From: CAVVYJ01 sp963752495
Lineage (GTDB): Bacteria > Pseudomonadota > Gammaproteobacteria > Burkholderiales > Methylophilaceae
Reading direction: 5' to 3'
NCBI GenBank assembly: GCA_963752495.1
Contig: CAVVYJ010000002.1
Location: 248,001-312,000 of the forward strand
Length of the DNA: 64,000 nucleotides
Numbering within the stretch: position 1 is the first letter of the stretch; every line of letters starts with the position of its first letter. The position numbers were made by a program, and so were the translations under genes. The notes below the pieces were generated by a model. That model made no database searches, was not told where the DNA came from, and worked only from the letters and a program-made list of their open reading frames with translations. Positions 18,584 to 27,114 of this stretch are shown here, in pieces.

Positions 18584-19332
18584 AAATTTAGAGAGCGTCC
18601 ACCATCTACGGCAAGTATATGGCCAGTGACAAAGGGTGCATCTGCCACCAAAAATTTTACCGCCTTAGCTACATCGTTGGCTTCACCCACGCGTTTTAGT
18701 AGGGTTTGCGAGATGACACGCTGGCGATACACTTCATCGAATTGTGGATTATTTTCTGGCCAAAGTACTGGCCCTGGCGCAACAGCGTTCACCCGCACTT
18801 CCGGCGAGAGCTCTTGTGCGAGCGATTTTGTAAGTGTTACCAGACCTGCTTTTGCCACGCTATAAACAACGTAGCCTTTTTTTGGCCGCTCTATATGCAT
18901 ATCGGTGATATTGATAATAACGCCATGGTTTTTACGCAATTCTGTGGCGGCGGCTTGCGCTAAAAACATCGGTGCTTTTAGGTTGCTACCCATTAAGTCG
19001 TGCCAATTTTCTTCATTAATGGTGCCAATTTCAGTCGGAGTGTAAGACGAGGCGTTATTAATCAGTACATCCAGTTTGCCAAAATGCTCGATTGTTTTAT
19101 TCACAAGCCCCGGCAACGCCTCCAAATTGAGCAAGTCACCCTGAATAATTGCCACGGAGTTAGCGCGCTTCAGGTTAAGATCAGCCTTCAAGGCGCGCGC
19201 CTCTTCGATTGATCGATTGTAATGAATCATCAATAAGGCGCCGTTTGCATGCAGCTCGCGGCAAATTGCCGCGCCAACTCGCTTTGCCCCGCCAGTAATC
19301 AATACAACTTTATTATCTAAGCTTAAATCCAT
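18580..19332 (-). CDS. pteridine reductase-like short-chain dehydrogenase
   Basis: NAD(P)-dependent SDR of about 250 residues. It has the variant nucleotide motif TGGAKRVGAAI seen in FolM/PTR1-type pteridine reductases, the NNAS segment, and the catalytic Tyr-x-x-x-Lys in VVYSVAKAG. These enzymes reduce dihydromonapterin or dihydropteridines. The start is set at the ATG at 19332 (MDLSLDNKVVLITGG); an in-frame ATG at 19341 is equally possible. The open frame continues upstream but encodes a non-conserved leader overlapping the divergent gene. The stop overlaps the ttcA start. Confidence 0.85.
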   Translation of the reverse strand: MDLSLDNKVVLITGGAKRVGAAICRELHANGALLMIHYNRSIEEARALKADLNLKRANSVAIIQGDLLNLEALPGLVNKTIEHFGKLDVLINNASSYTPTEIGTINEENWHDLMGSNLKAPMFLAQAAATELRKNHGVIINITDMHIERPKKGYVVYSVAKAGLVTLTKSLAQELSPEVRVNAVAPGPVLWPENNPQFDEVYRQRVISQTLLKRVGEANDVAKAVKFLVADAPFVTGHILAVDGGRSLNL

Positions 19333-19360
19333 TTCTCTCATCCCAATATTATAATGGCTT

Positions 19361-20521
19361 ATGTCTGCATTACCTATTCCATCAGCCGAATTGCAAGCGC
19401 ACAGCCAATTGCTTTCTAAGCACATAGCGCATGCGATTATGCAGGCGGGCGCTTGGATTTCATTTGCTGACTTTATGCACATGGCGCTTTATACGCCAGG
19501 CATAGGTTATTACAGCGGCGGCTTGCAAAAGTTCGCGGATAATAAAAATGGCGCGGGAGATTTTGTTACAGCGCCAGAAATTTCCCCGTTGTTTGCGCAA
19601 AGTATTGCGCGTCAAGCTTCACAGATATTGGCAGTATGCCAAGGTGATATTTTAGAGCTTGGCGCTGGTACTGGTAAATTGGCTGCAGATTTGTTGCTGG
19701 AACTAGAAGCATTGCATGCACTGCCAGAGCATTATTATATTCTAGATGTGAGTGATTACTTACGGCAAGTTCAGCATGAAACGCTAAAAGAGGAATTACC
19801 TGATGCGCTATTTAAGCGCGTGGTTTGGCTCAAAGACTTACCCAATAATTTTACTGGTGTGATACTGGCAAATGAGGTGTTAGATGCGCTTCCGGTAAAT
19901 ATTTTATACAAAAACGAGGGCAAACTGTTTGAGCGTGGCGTGGCTTTTGAAGGTGAATTTGTGTGGCAAGATAAACCTTTAGCAAATAATGAGATAGACG
20001 AGGAGGCTTATGGATACTGCCTTCCAGACGACTATCTAACTGAATTTTGCCCTTCAGCAAAAGGACTGATTGCTAGCTTGGCTACAGCGTTAGATACAGG
20101 TGCGATTTTGTTGATTGATTATGGCTTTCCGGCGCGCGAATACTATCACCCGCAACGCATCCAAGGCACGCTTATGTGCCATTTTCAGCATTACGCGCAC
20201 GACAATCCATTGATCAATGTAGGGTTGCAAGATATCACCGCGCACGTGAATTTTACAAAAATCGCAGAAGTCGGACAAGCGCATGGAATAAGCCTTGCAG
20301 GCTATGCTAATCAGGCACAGTTTTTAATCAATTGCGGTATCTTGGATATCTTGGCACAGCACTCACCAGACTCACCACAGTTTATGCAACTCGCCGCCGC
20401 GGCACAAAAGTTACTTTCACCGGCTGAAATGGGCGATCTGTTTAAGGTGATGGCGTTTACCAAAAAGTTTGATGCGCCATTGCTGGGCTTCTCAAATGGC
20501 GATAAGTCGCACACACTCTAG
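19361..20521 (+). CDS. MidA-family SAM-dependent methyltransferase
   Basis: A 386-residue class I methyltransferase of the MidA/NDUFAF7 (COG1565) family. Family features include SFADFMHMALYTPGIGYYSGG near the N-terminus, GDFVTAPEISPLFAQ, the SAM motif ILELGAGTGKLAADLL, and GVILANEVLDALPV. The mitochondrial homologue methylates an arginine of a complex I subunit; the bacterial substrate is not settled. It is divergent from the SDR gene with fewer than 30 bases between starts. A TATAAT at 19350-19355 lies only 5 bases before the ATG, so a leaderless transcript is possible. It ends just before trmB. Confidence 0.85.
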   Translation: MSALPIPSAELQAHSQLLSKHIAHAIMQAGAWISFADFMHMALYTPGIGYYSGGLQKFADNKNGAGDFVTAPEISPLFAQSIARQASQILAVCQGDILELGAGTGKLAADLLLELEALHALPEHYYILDVSDYLRQVQHETLKEELPDALFKRVVWLKDLPNNFTGVILANEVLDALPVNILYKNEGKLFERGVAFEGEFVWQDKPLANNEIDEEAYGYCLPDDYLTEFCPSAKGLIASLATALDTGAILLIDYGFPAREYYHPQRIQGTLMCHFQHYAHDNPLINVGLQDITAHVNFTKIAEVGQAHGISLAGYANQAQFLINCGILDILAQHSPDSPQFMQLAAAAQKLLSPAEMGDLFKVMAFTKKFDAPLLGFSNGDKSHTL

Positions 20522-20536
20522 CGTATAATGCGCGCC

Positions 20537-21235
20537 ATGATTGAAATAGAAGAGAACTCAAACCCGCAGCATCGACGTATTCGCAGCTTTGTGCTGCGCC
20601 AGGGGCGCTTAACCAAAGGTCAGGAGCGCGCCTTAGAAACCGGCTGGCCACAGTTTGGTATTGATTATTCAGAGAACTTGCTCGATTTAAATCATGTGTT
20701 TGAAAGAAATGACAGCAATAAAGTCCTCGAAATCGGCTTTGGCATGGGTGAAAGTACGGCCAAAATCGCACAAACTTTACCTCATTGTGATTTTTTAGCG
20801 GTTGAGGTACACACGCCGGGTGTTGGCAGTCTGCTTAAGATGATTCAAGAGCAAGCGCTTACTAACATCCGTATTGTTCAGCATGACGTGGTAGAAGTTT
20901 TACAGCATATGATTGCCGATAAAAGCTTAGATGGCGTGCATATTTTTTTCCCAGACCCTTGGCATAAAAAGCGTCATCACAAGCGGAGACTGATTCAAGC
21001 CGAGTTTTTAAAATTGATGTGCAGCAAGCTAAAAACTGGTGCATACATTCATGTAGCGACCGATTGGCAGGAATACGCAGAGTGGGTTTTGGAAGTGTTG
21101 CAAGCCGAACCAGAGCTTAAGAATACCGCAAAAAATTACGCAGAAAAACCAAGTTATCGCCCGCTGACAAAATTTGAAAACCGAGGTATTAAGCTAGGTC
21201 ACGGCGTTTGGGATCTGGTTTTTTTAAGGCAATAG
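20537..21235 (+). CDS. trmB: tRNA (guanine-N7-)-methyltransferase TrmB
   Basis: Forms m7G46 in the variable loop of tRNAs. The product has 232 residues with the SAM-binding motif VLEIGFGMGESTA and the family signature IFFPDPWHKKRHHKRRL. The ATG at 20537 (MIEIEENSNPQHRRIRSFVLRQGRLT) is preferred; an in-frame ATG at 20528 adds three residues. A TATAAT lies at 20524-20529, again so close to the start that any transcript from it would be leaderless. The gene follows the MidA gene by a few bases, so readthrough is also likely. Confidence 0.92.
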   Translation: MIEIEENSNPQHRRIRSFVLRQGRLTKGQERALETGWPQFGIDYSENLLDLNHVFERNDSNKVLEIGFGMGESTAKIAQTLPHCDFLAVEVHTPGVGSLLKMIQEQALTNIRIVQHDVVEVLQHMIADKSLDGVHIFFPDPWHKKRHHKRRLIQAEFLKLMCSKLKTGAYIHVATDWQEYAEWVLEVLQAEPELKNTAKNYAEKPSYRPLTKFENRGIKLGHGVWDLVFLRQ

Positions 21236-21238
21236 GCT

Positions 21239-22150
21239 TCAAGAAAAAAGCTCTGAGCGCGCCGATTGGCTAATCGCCAGTACGGCTGGGTGGCTGAGTT
21301 TTCTTTCTACAGAAATTGCATAAAAGCTTTTAATAACGTCTTTGGTTTCACCTAGCGAAATCACTTTAAACTGTTCGCAAACTTGTTGTGTAATCGCCGT
21401 TGGTGCAACAAATATGCCTGCGCTCGCTTGTCCGAAAGCTTTCATCAAAGCGCCATCATCAAATTCACCTACTATATTTGGCTGTATTTTTTTATTTTCA
21501 AACCATCGCATTAGTGCTGGACGAATTGCGTCTTCGCTTCCAGGCAACAACATGGGTGCGTTATTTAAGCATTGTGGAAAATGATTACTGTTTTGCAGTT
21601 TGATTTGTTCAGCTAAACCTTCTGTCGCAAAAAAAGTTAAACCGCATTCACCTAATAAGTGATTAAATGCGCGCACATTGACAGAATGCGGCATTGGGCA
21701 ATCTGCAATCACTATATCGAGTCGATGCACTGCTAGTTCGCCTAGCAGATTAGTTACATTGCCCTCGCGACAAATAATGCGTAACGTATCGTTGGAGCGC
21801 ATTGCTGGTTCAATTAATCGATAGGCAACAGTTTTTGGTACCGAATCACTTACGCCTACTCTGAACTGGGTGGGGCGGTCGCTATTGGGTTGCTTAAGCG
21901 TTTCTTCCAGTTCTTTGCCCAAAGAAAATATCTCATCTGCATAACTTAATACCAGTTTGCCTTTTTCGGTGAGCTCCAATCGTTTGCCAATTCGATTAAA
22001 TAAAGGATCACCTAGTATGTTTTCAAACAAAGTGAGCTGGCCGCTAATAGTTTGTGGGGTAAGGAAGAGACGCTCACTGGCGAGTGTAATACTGCCTGCT
22101 TTTGCAACCGCCCAAAAGTAATGCAGATGTTTGTAGTTAATGGTTGACAT
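21239..22150 (-). CDS. nhaR: LysR-family transcriptional activator NhaR
   Basis: A 303-residue LysR-type regulator with an N-terminal winged HTH (NYKHLHYFWAVAKAGSITLASERLFLTPQTISGQL) and a periplasmic-binding-like effector domain. The NYKHLHYFW start and overall sequence match NhaR, the sodium-responsive activator of antiporter and other genes in enterobacteria. No nhaA is adjacent; instead it is divergent from an hpf-like gene. The intervening 110 bases hold a clear TTCGAA-based inverted repeat that is the probable NhaR operator. Confidence 0.85.
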   Translation of the reverse strand: MSTINYKHLHYFWAVAKAGSITLASERLFLTPQTISGQLTLFENILGDPLFNRIGKRLELTEKGKLVLSYADEIFSLGKELEETLKQPNSDRPTQFRVGVSDSVPKTVAYRLIEPAMRSNDTLRIICREGNVTNLLGELAVHRLDIVIADCPMPHSVNVRAFNHLLGECGLTFFATEGLAEQIKLQNSNHFPQCLNNAPMLLPGSEDAIRPALMRWFENKKIQPNIVGEFDDGALMKAFGQASAGIFVAPTAITQQVCEQFKVISLGETKDVIKSFYAISVERKLSHPAVLAISQSARSELFS

Positions 22151-22159
22151 GTGAGTATG

Positions 22160-22197
22160 TTCGAATAATTCGAATATAAAGTCAATTATATTCGAAT
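22160..22197. promoter_or_regulatory. candidate NhaR (LysR-type) operator between nhaR and the hpf-like gene
   Basis: ATTCGAATAT (22168-22177) and ATATTCGAAT (22188-22197) form a perfect 10-bp inverted repeat around 10 bases, and a third TTCGAA lies at 22160. The TTCGAA cores of the repeat are 22 bases apart, two helical turns. The site begins 17 bases upstream of the nhaR start and ends about 65 bases before hpf, the layout expected for autoregulation plus divergent activation. The TF assignment is inference from position. Confidence 0.65.
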
Positions 22198-22262
22198 TTT
22201 ATTGCGATAAAGTTTAGCGTATATTGCAAATGTTTTCCATGTAACTCAATAGGAGATTGATG

Positions 22263-22598
22263 ATGCAAACAATTATTTATACACGTGGTTTTGTGCTAAC
22301 TCAAGCATTAAGAAATTACACAAACAAGCGATTAGCTTATGCGGTTAGTTATTTTTCAGATAGGCACATAGAGCGTATTACAGTACGCTTGTCGGATATT
22401 AATGGACCAAGAGGCGGCGAAGATAAACTTTGTCAGCTAGTGCTTAAAATCAAAGGTATGCCCAGCGTAATAATAGAGGATATTGAGAGTAATCTTTACA
22501 CGGCCATAGATAGGGCAGTTGATCGCGCAAGTAGGGCGCTAGTCAGATTGTTGAAGCGTAAACACATGTACCAGCTACCAGAAATTAATTATAGTTAG
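22263..22598 (+). CDS. HPF/RaiA-family ribosome-associated protein
   Basis: A 111-residue protein of the sigma-54-modulation/S30AE (HPF-YfiA) family, which binds the 30S decoding region to hibernate or protect ribosomes. Family hallmarks include a beta-alpha-beta fold with ERITVRLSDINGPRGGEDKLCQL, IEDIESNLYTAIDRAVDRASRALVR and a basic C-terminus. Three start codons are stacked (TTG 22257, ATG 22260, ATG 22263); 22263 is chosen for its 7-base spacing from AGGAG at 22251. It is divergent from nhaR and shares its operator region, suggesting stress-linked control. Confidence 0.82.
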   Translation: MQTIIYTRGFVLTQALRNYTNKRLAYAVSYFSDRHIERITVRLSDINGPRGGEDKLCQLVLKIKGMPSVIIEDIESNLYTAIDRAVDRASRALVRLLKRKHMYQLPEINYS

Positions 22599-22654
22599 CA
22601 ATATCGACCAATATTTAAGCGACTCAATTTAAGATTATTGAAGAAAGCATGCAA

Positions 22655-23545
22655 ATGAAGCGTATTTTTTTATTTTTAGTGACTAACATGGCGATTATGT
22701 TGGTGTTATCACTCACCTTAAGTGTGTTTGGTGTGGGTGCTTACATGACTGAAGCTGGCATCAACTATCAATCACTACTTATATTTACTGCTGTGATGGG
22801 TATGGGTGGGTCGCTTATTTCGCTTGCCATTTCTAAATGGACCGCAAAGCGGATGGTGGGAGCGGAAGTAATAACAGAGCCTAAAACACTAGAGCAGAAG
22901 TGGCTGTTGGAAACTGTTCGTGTGCAAGCGCAGTCGGCAGGTATAGGTATGCCAGAAGTAGCAACCTATGAGTCGCCAGACGTAAACGCGTTTGCAACAG
23001 GTATGAATAAAAATAATGCATTGGTTGCGGTTTCTACTGGCTTGTTAAGCAGCATGAGTCGTGATGAGGCGGAGGCGGTACTAGCGCATGAGGTTTCACA
23101 TATTGCCAATGGTGACATGGTGACTTTAGCGCTCATTCAGGGTGTGGTGAATACATTCGTGATGTTTTTATCACGCGTGATCGGTCACACGGTTGATAAA
23201 GTAGTCTTTAAAACTGAGCGTGGTCAAGGCCCCGCGTTTTATATCACCATGATTGTTGCTGAACTCCTACTTGGTATTTTGGCGAGCATAATAGTGATGT
23301 GGTTCTCACGTCAAAGAGAGTTTCGTGCAGACTTAGGTGGCGCGCAATTGGCTGGCCGTCGAAAAATGATTGCCGCATTGGAAAAGCTAAAACTGGGGCA
23401 AACTAGCACGCAAGCCGAAGCTCAACTCCCAGAAAAAATTGCAGCCTTTGGTATTTCTGGCGCGCAAAAAATAGGCTTAAAAAAGTTGTTTATGACGCAT
23501 CCACCATTAGAAGAGCGTATTGCTGCGCTTAAACAAGCAACGTGA
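22655..23545 (+). CDS. htpX: M48 membrane zinc protease HtpX
   Basis: Inner-membrane quality-control metalloprotease of about 296 residues. Two N-terminal helices precede the zinc motif HEVSH (LAHEVSHIANGD), and a further hydrophobic pair surrounds residues about 155-220. The third ligand Glu lies in the FRADLGGAQLAGR segment, and the conserved C-terminal FMTHPPLEERIAAL is present. The start is placed at ATG 22655 (MKRIFLFLVTN); an ATG at 22649 adds two residues. Confidence 0.92.
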   Translation: MKRIFLFLVTNMAIMLVLSLTLSVFGVGAYMTEAGINYQSLLIFTAVMGMGGSLISLAISKWTAKRMVGAEVITEPKTLEQKWLLETVRVQAQSAGIGMPEVATYESPDVNAFATGMNKNNALVAVSTGLLSSMSRDEAEAVLAHEVSHIANGDMVTLALIQGVVNTFVMFLSRVIGHTVDKVVFKTERGQGPAFYITMIVAELLLGILASIIVMWFSRQREFRADLGGAQLAGRRKMIAALEKLKLGQTSTQAEAQLPEKIAAFGISGAQKIGLKKLFMTHPPLEERIAALKQAT

Positions 23546-23583
23546 AAATATAAAGGATTACGTTTTGAACACAACAGGGAAGC

Positions 23584-24546
23584 ATGATGAGTAATATAGG
23601 TGAGCCATGGATGTGGGGTGCATTTATCGCGTTTGTAATCGCAATGCTGTTGCTCGATTTGTTTGTATTTGGTGGGCGCAAAGCGCACAAAGTAAGCATT
23701 AAAGAAGCTGCAATATGGTCTGTGGCCTGGGTGGCGTTGGCTATGCTGTTTAATGCGGGGTTATGGTGGTATTTAAATCGCACAGTGGGCGCAGATGTCG
23801 CCAGTCAAAAGTCTATGGAGTTTTTAACTGGGTACGTGATTGAAAAATCATTATCTGTTGATAACGTATTTGTATTTTTAATGATATTTAGTGCGTTTCA
23901 TGTGGCGCCTGAACACCAGCGCCGAGTGCTCTTGTATGGCGTACTAGGCGCAATAGTTTTACGTGCAGTCATGATTTTGGCTGGTGCTTGGGTCGTGCGC
24001 GAGTTTCATTGGGTGCTCTACTTGTTTGGTGCATTTTTGATTATTACTGGCATCCGTATGCTCACAATGGCCGAAAAAGAGCCAGATTTAGAGAAAAATT
24101 TCGTCTTGAAATTTGCACGAAAGCATCTGCTTATCACCGATGGGTACAGAGGTGAGAAATTTACAGTGGTGGAAAATGGTGTGCGTTATTTTACACCTTT
24201 GTTTCTCGTGCTTTTAATGATTGAAGTTTCGGATGTGATTTTTGCAGTTGACTCAATCCCAGCTATTTTTGCGATTACTACCGACCCATTTATCGTATTT
24301 ACTTCAAATATTTTTGCTATATTAGGCCTAAGAGCGTTATATTTCTTGCTTGCAGATATGGCAGATCGTTTTCACTTATTGAAGGTGGGCTTAGCTTTCT
24401 TGCTTGTATTCATAGGTGGTAAAATGCTTGCAGTACAGTGGGTGCATGTGCCCACAGAAATTTCACTATTGGTTATTGGCGTCATTTTAAGCTCATCGAT
24501 TGTGGCAAGCTTACTTATTAAAAAACCTGACATTAAGGCTGAGTAA
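23584..24546 (+). CDS. TerC family membrane protein (Alx-like)
   Basis: A 320-residue integral membrane protein with seven to nine helices. It has TerC/Alx signatures: LLLDLFVFGGRKAHKVSIKEA, YVIEKSLSVDNVFVFLMIFSAF, and MIEVSDVIFAVDSIPAIFAI. The intramembrane acidic residues in these motifs are conserved in family members that export Mn2+. The upstream gap of 38 bases is too short for a yybP-ykoY manganese riboswitch. An ATGATG start is used; GGGAAG precedes it. It is followed after 3 bases by an AI-2E-type permease, so the two form an operon. Confidence 0.88.
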   Translation: MMSNIGEPWMWGAFIAFVIAMLLLDLFVFGGRKAHKVSIKEAAIWSVAWVALAMLFNAGLWWYLNRTVGADVASQKSMEFLTGYVIEKSLSVDNVFVFLMIFSAFHVAPEHQRRVLLYGVLGAIVLRAVMILAGAWVVREFHWVLYLFGAFLIITGIRMLTMAEKEPDLEKNFVLKFARKHLLITDGYRGEKFTVVENGVRYFTPLFLVLLMIEVSDVIFAVDSIPAIFAITTDPFIVFTSNIFAILGLRALYFLLADMADRFHLLKVGLAFLLVFIGGKMLAVQWVHVPTEISLLVIGVILSSSIVASLLIKKPDIKAE

Positions 24547-24549
24547 ATA

Positions 24550-25629
24550 ATGCAAGAGCTCACTACTCACCCAGCAATCCGGCTAGCGCTCCTTACCCTA
24601 TTCGTTGCTACTTTAGCAACGGCTGCTTGGTTAGTATTGCTGCCTTTTGTTATTCCAGTTTTATGGGCAATGATTATTGCTTACGCAAGTTGGCCAATGT
24701 ATAAAAAAGTACTTACTAAGCTCAATGGCAAAGCTAATATTGCGGCTTTCTTGCTGACTATCATAATGACAGCAGTTGTTATTTTACCTTTGCTGTGGCT
24801 GTTAGTGACGCTAAAAGATGAGTTTGACCATGCTACAGACGCAATTCAAAAAGTATTATTATCCGGTGGGTTTGTTGTGCCTCAGTTCATTACGCATATA
24901 CCAATATTTGGACATGAAATAAGTGACTGGATAAGTCAAATCATCGCTAAACCCGACATGCTCAAATCAGAGATACAAAGCTTGCTGGCTGTTGCAGATA
25001 AAGCAAGTTTTGAAATTTTGGGCGGCATTGGTCGCAATATTGCCAAAATGGGCTTGGCATTATTGACATTATTTTTTGTATATAGAGATGGTGTTAATTT
25101 TTTGGCGCAAATAAAAAGTGTGATGCAGTCAATGCTGGGCACTAGGGTGAATACTTATATTGAGGCTGCGGGTGGCGCTACGCGTGGCGTTGTTTATGGC
25201 GTATTGCTGACGGCTTTAATACAAGGGTTAGTGGCGGGTTTAGGCTACTGGGTAGCCGGCTTAAGTTCGCCTACTGTGCTTGCAGCAATCACCGTTCTAT
25301 TTGCGCTTATCCCATTCGGAACGCCTCTGGTTTGGGGTAGCATGGGCATTTGGTTAACGCTAACTGGACACACGCTTGAAGGTGTTGGCTTGTTGCTATG
25401 GGGTGCTTTGGTCGTCTCATGGGTCGATAACATTGTGAGACCATTGGTGGTCGCACAAAGCGTAAAAATACCTTTTATCCTCGCTTTTTTTGGAGTGCTG
25501 GGTGGATTGGCAGCATTTGGCTTAATTGGCCTATTCTTGGGCCCGGTGATATTAGCCATAGCCTTTGCTGTTTGGCAGGAGTGGCTAGAAGCTCATCCTC
25601 AAATCACAAACTTTCCAACTAGTACTTAA
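24550..25629 (+). CDS. AI-2E family transporter (permease PerM-like)
   Basis: A 359-residue membrane protein of the AI-2 exporter superfamily (PF01594). Two helices at the N-terminus are followed by a soluble insert (about 85-160) and a bundle of five or six helices. The family motif PFGTPLVWGSMGIWLTLTG and the WVDNIVRPLVVAQSVKIP segment are visible. Despite the name, many members are ion/H+ antiporters or of unknown substrate. It is convergent with engB with about 10 bases between stops. Confidence 0.85.
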   Translation: MQELTTHPAIRLALLTLFVATLATAAWLVLLPFVIPVLWAMIIAYASWPMYKKVLTKLNGKANIAAFLLTIIMTAVVILPLLWLLVTLKDEFDHATDAIQKVLLSGGFVVPQFITHIPIFGHEISDWISQIIAKPDMLKSEIQSLLAVADKASFEILGGIGRNIAKMGLALLTLFFVYRDGVNFLAQIKSVMQSMLGTRVNTYIEAAGGATRGVVYGVLLTALIQGLVAGLGYWVAGLSSPTVLAAITVLFALIPFGTPLVWGSMGIWLTLTGHTLEGVGLLLWGALVVSWVDNIVRPLVVAQSVKIPFILAFFGVLGGLAAFGLIGLFLGPVILAIAFAVWQEWLEAHPQITNFPTST

Positions 25630-25639
25630 GCAATTGCCA

Positions 25640-26257
25640 TTAATTGGCAGTGGTTTTTTCTGGGATGCCAAAAAACCACGCACCAATCACCTTTTCGGCT
25701 TCTTCTACCCCTTGTTTTTTTAAACTGGAAAATAACTGCGCTGAGCAGTTTCCCCAAACAGTTTCCAGCTCTTTGCGTACTTTCATTAAAGTTTGATTGG
25801 CCTCGTTGCGCGAAAGTTTGTCCGATTTTGTTAGCAGCACATGCACGGGTTTGCCCGTATGGCAAAACCAATCGAGCATCTGACGGTCTAGAGGCGTAAG
25901 CGGATGGCGGCTATCCATCACCAGCACAAGGCCTTTCAGGCTGTTTCGCTCAGTTAAGTAACGTGAAAGCACCATTTGCCAATGTGCGCGCATCGCTTCG
26001 GGAACCTTTGCATACCCATAGCCAGGCAAATCTACCAAGTGCTTGCCGTCGCCAAGGGTGAAAAAATTGATAAGTTGCGTGCGTCCAGGTTGTTTACTCA
26101 CAAATGCTAAGCGATTATGGTTAGCAAGCGTGTTGAGAGCGCTGGATTTTCCCGCGTTGGAGCGGCCGGCGAACGCCACTTCAATACCGTTGGCGGGCGG
26201 CAAATCGCTTAAGTTATGTGCGGAAATAAAGAACGTAGCGTTTTGAAACAGTGGCAT
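25640..26257 (-). CDS. engB: ribosome biogenesis GTP-binding protein EngB (YihA/YsxC)
   Basis: TRAFAC-class GTPase needed for 50S subunit assembly. The product has 205 residues from the ATG at 26257 (MPLFQNATFFISAHNL); upstream in-frame codons add a non-conserved leader. G motifs are G1 GRSNAGKSS, G3 DLPGYG and G4 TKSDK. A GRTQLINFF switch segment is typical. The gene is divergent from cytochrome c4, as commonly seen in Betaproteobacteria. Confidence 0.93.
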   Translation of the reverse strand: MPLFQNATFFISAHNLSDLPPANGIEVAFAGRSNAGKSSALNTLANHNRLAFVSKQPGRTQLINFFTLGDGKHLVDLPGYGYAKVPEAMRAHWQMVLSRYLTERNSLKGLVLVMDSRHPLTPLDRQMLDWFCHTGKPVHVLLTKSDKLSRNEANQTLMKVRKELETVWGNCSAQLFSSLKKQGVEEAEKVIGAWFFGIPEKTTAN

Positions 26258-26479
26258 GAAAATTCTTTTAAAATCAAACAATAACGGTGTTGGCTTCATA
26301 CTTCAACAGCTGGTTATACGCTTTTGTAACACCTGCGCTGTTTCAGTAGTCGCCGCCTTGCTCTTGTTTGATTGTAAAAAGAATTCAAGGCAGCATATAA
26401 GGCGCAAATGCTATCATGAACCGACAAATTTTGATAAAATATTCTACAAATTAAATAGTTAACACTTTCTGGAGATAGT

Positions 26480-27109
26480 ATGCGCAGTGGCATCTTTGCA
26501 TTATTAATGTTAGGTTTAGTGGCGTTGCCAGCATCAGCCGCAAACAAAAAAGTTGAGAATGCGGCGCCAGTCCCTGTGCAAAGTGCCGCTGAAAAAACAG
26601 TCCAAACAGTCTGCGCTGCATGTCATGGCGCGGATGGGAATAGCAGTATTACATTAAACCCTAAGCTTGCAGGTCAACACCCAGAATACTTACTGAAACA
26701 ACTGACTAATTTTAAAGAAGGTAAGCGTGCAAATGCAGTCATGAGTGGCATGGTTGCAAACTTATCTGCAGCGGAGATGAAAGACTTGGCTACTTATTTT
26801 GCCGCGCAAAAACCAACACTAGGTAAAGCCAAGGCAAATGGTGCTGGTTCACTGGGTGAGAAAATTTATCGTGGTGGCATTGCTGCAACCCAAGTACCAG
26901 CTTGCGCTGCCTGTCATGGCGCAAGTGGCACAGGTATTCCAAAGCAGTTCCCGCGCGTTGCCGGACAGCATGCAGATTACACGCTGGCGCAGTTACGCAC
27001 TTTCCGCACTGGTGAGCGCGCCAATGCGCCTATGATGATGACGATAGCAACAAAAATGACGGACGCAGAGATGCAGGCGGTAGCGGATTACATACAGGGT
27101 CTGCGCTAA
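26480..27109 (+). CDS. di-haem cytochrome c4
   Basis: A 209-residue periplasmic c-type cytochrome with a signal peptide (to about residue 20, LPASA). Two tandem class I domains each have a haem motif, CAACHGADGNSS and CAACHGASGTGIP, and later Met ligands (VMSGMVANL and PMMMTIATKM). Cytochrome c4 carries electrons from the bc1 complex to terminal oxidases, and petABC is also in this window. The ATG follows GGAGATAGT. It is convergent with a histidine kinase (5 bases between stops). Confidence 0.9.
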   Translation: MRSGIFALLMLGLVALPASAANKKVENAAPVPVQSAAEKTVQTVCAACHGADGNSSITLNPKLAGQHPEYLLKQLTNFKEGKRANAVMSGMVANLSAAEMKDLATYFAAQKPTLGKAKANGAGSLGEKIYRGGIAATQVPACAACHGASGTGIPKQFPRVAGQHADYTLAQLRTFRTGERANAPMMMTIATKMTDAEMQAVADYIQGLR

Positions 27110-27114
27110 TGTAG

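Noticed and set aside
19333..19482. A 50-residue N-terminal extension of the SDR
   Set aside because: It lacks conservation-like character, contains several Cys, and overlaps the start of the divergent MidA gene; it is the antisense of that gene.
23545..23584. yybP-ykoY manganese riboswitch before the TerC gene
   Set aside because: The gap to htpX is only 38 bases, far too short for that riboswitch, and no conserved loop is seen.
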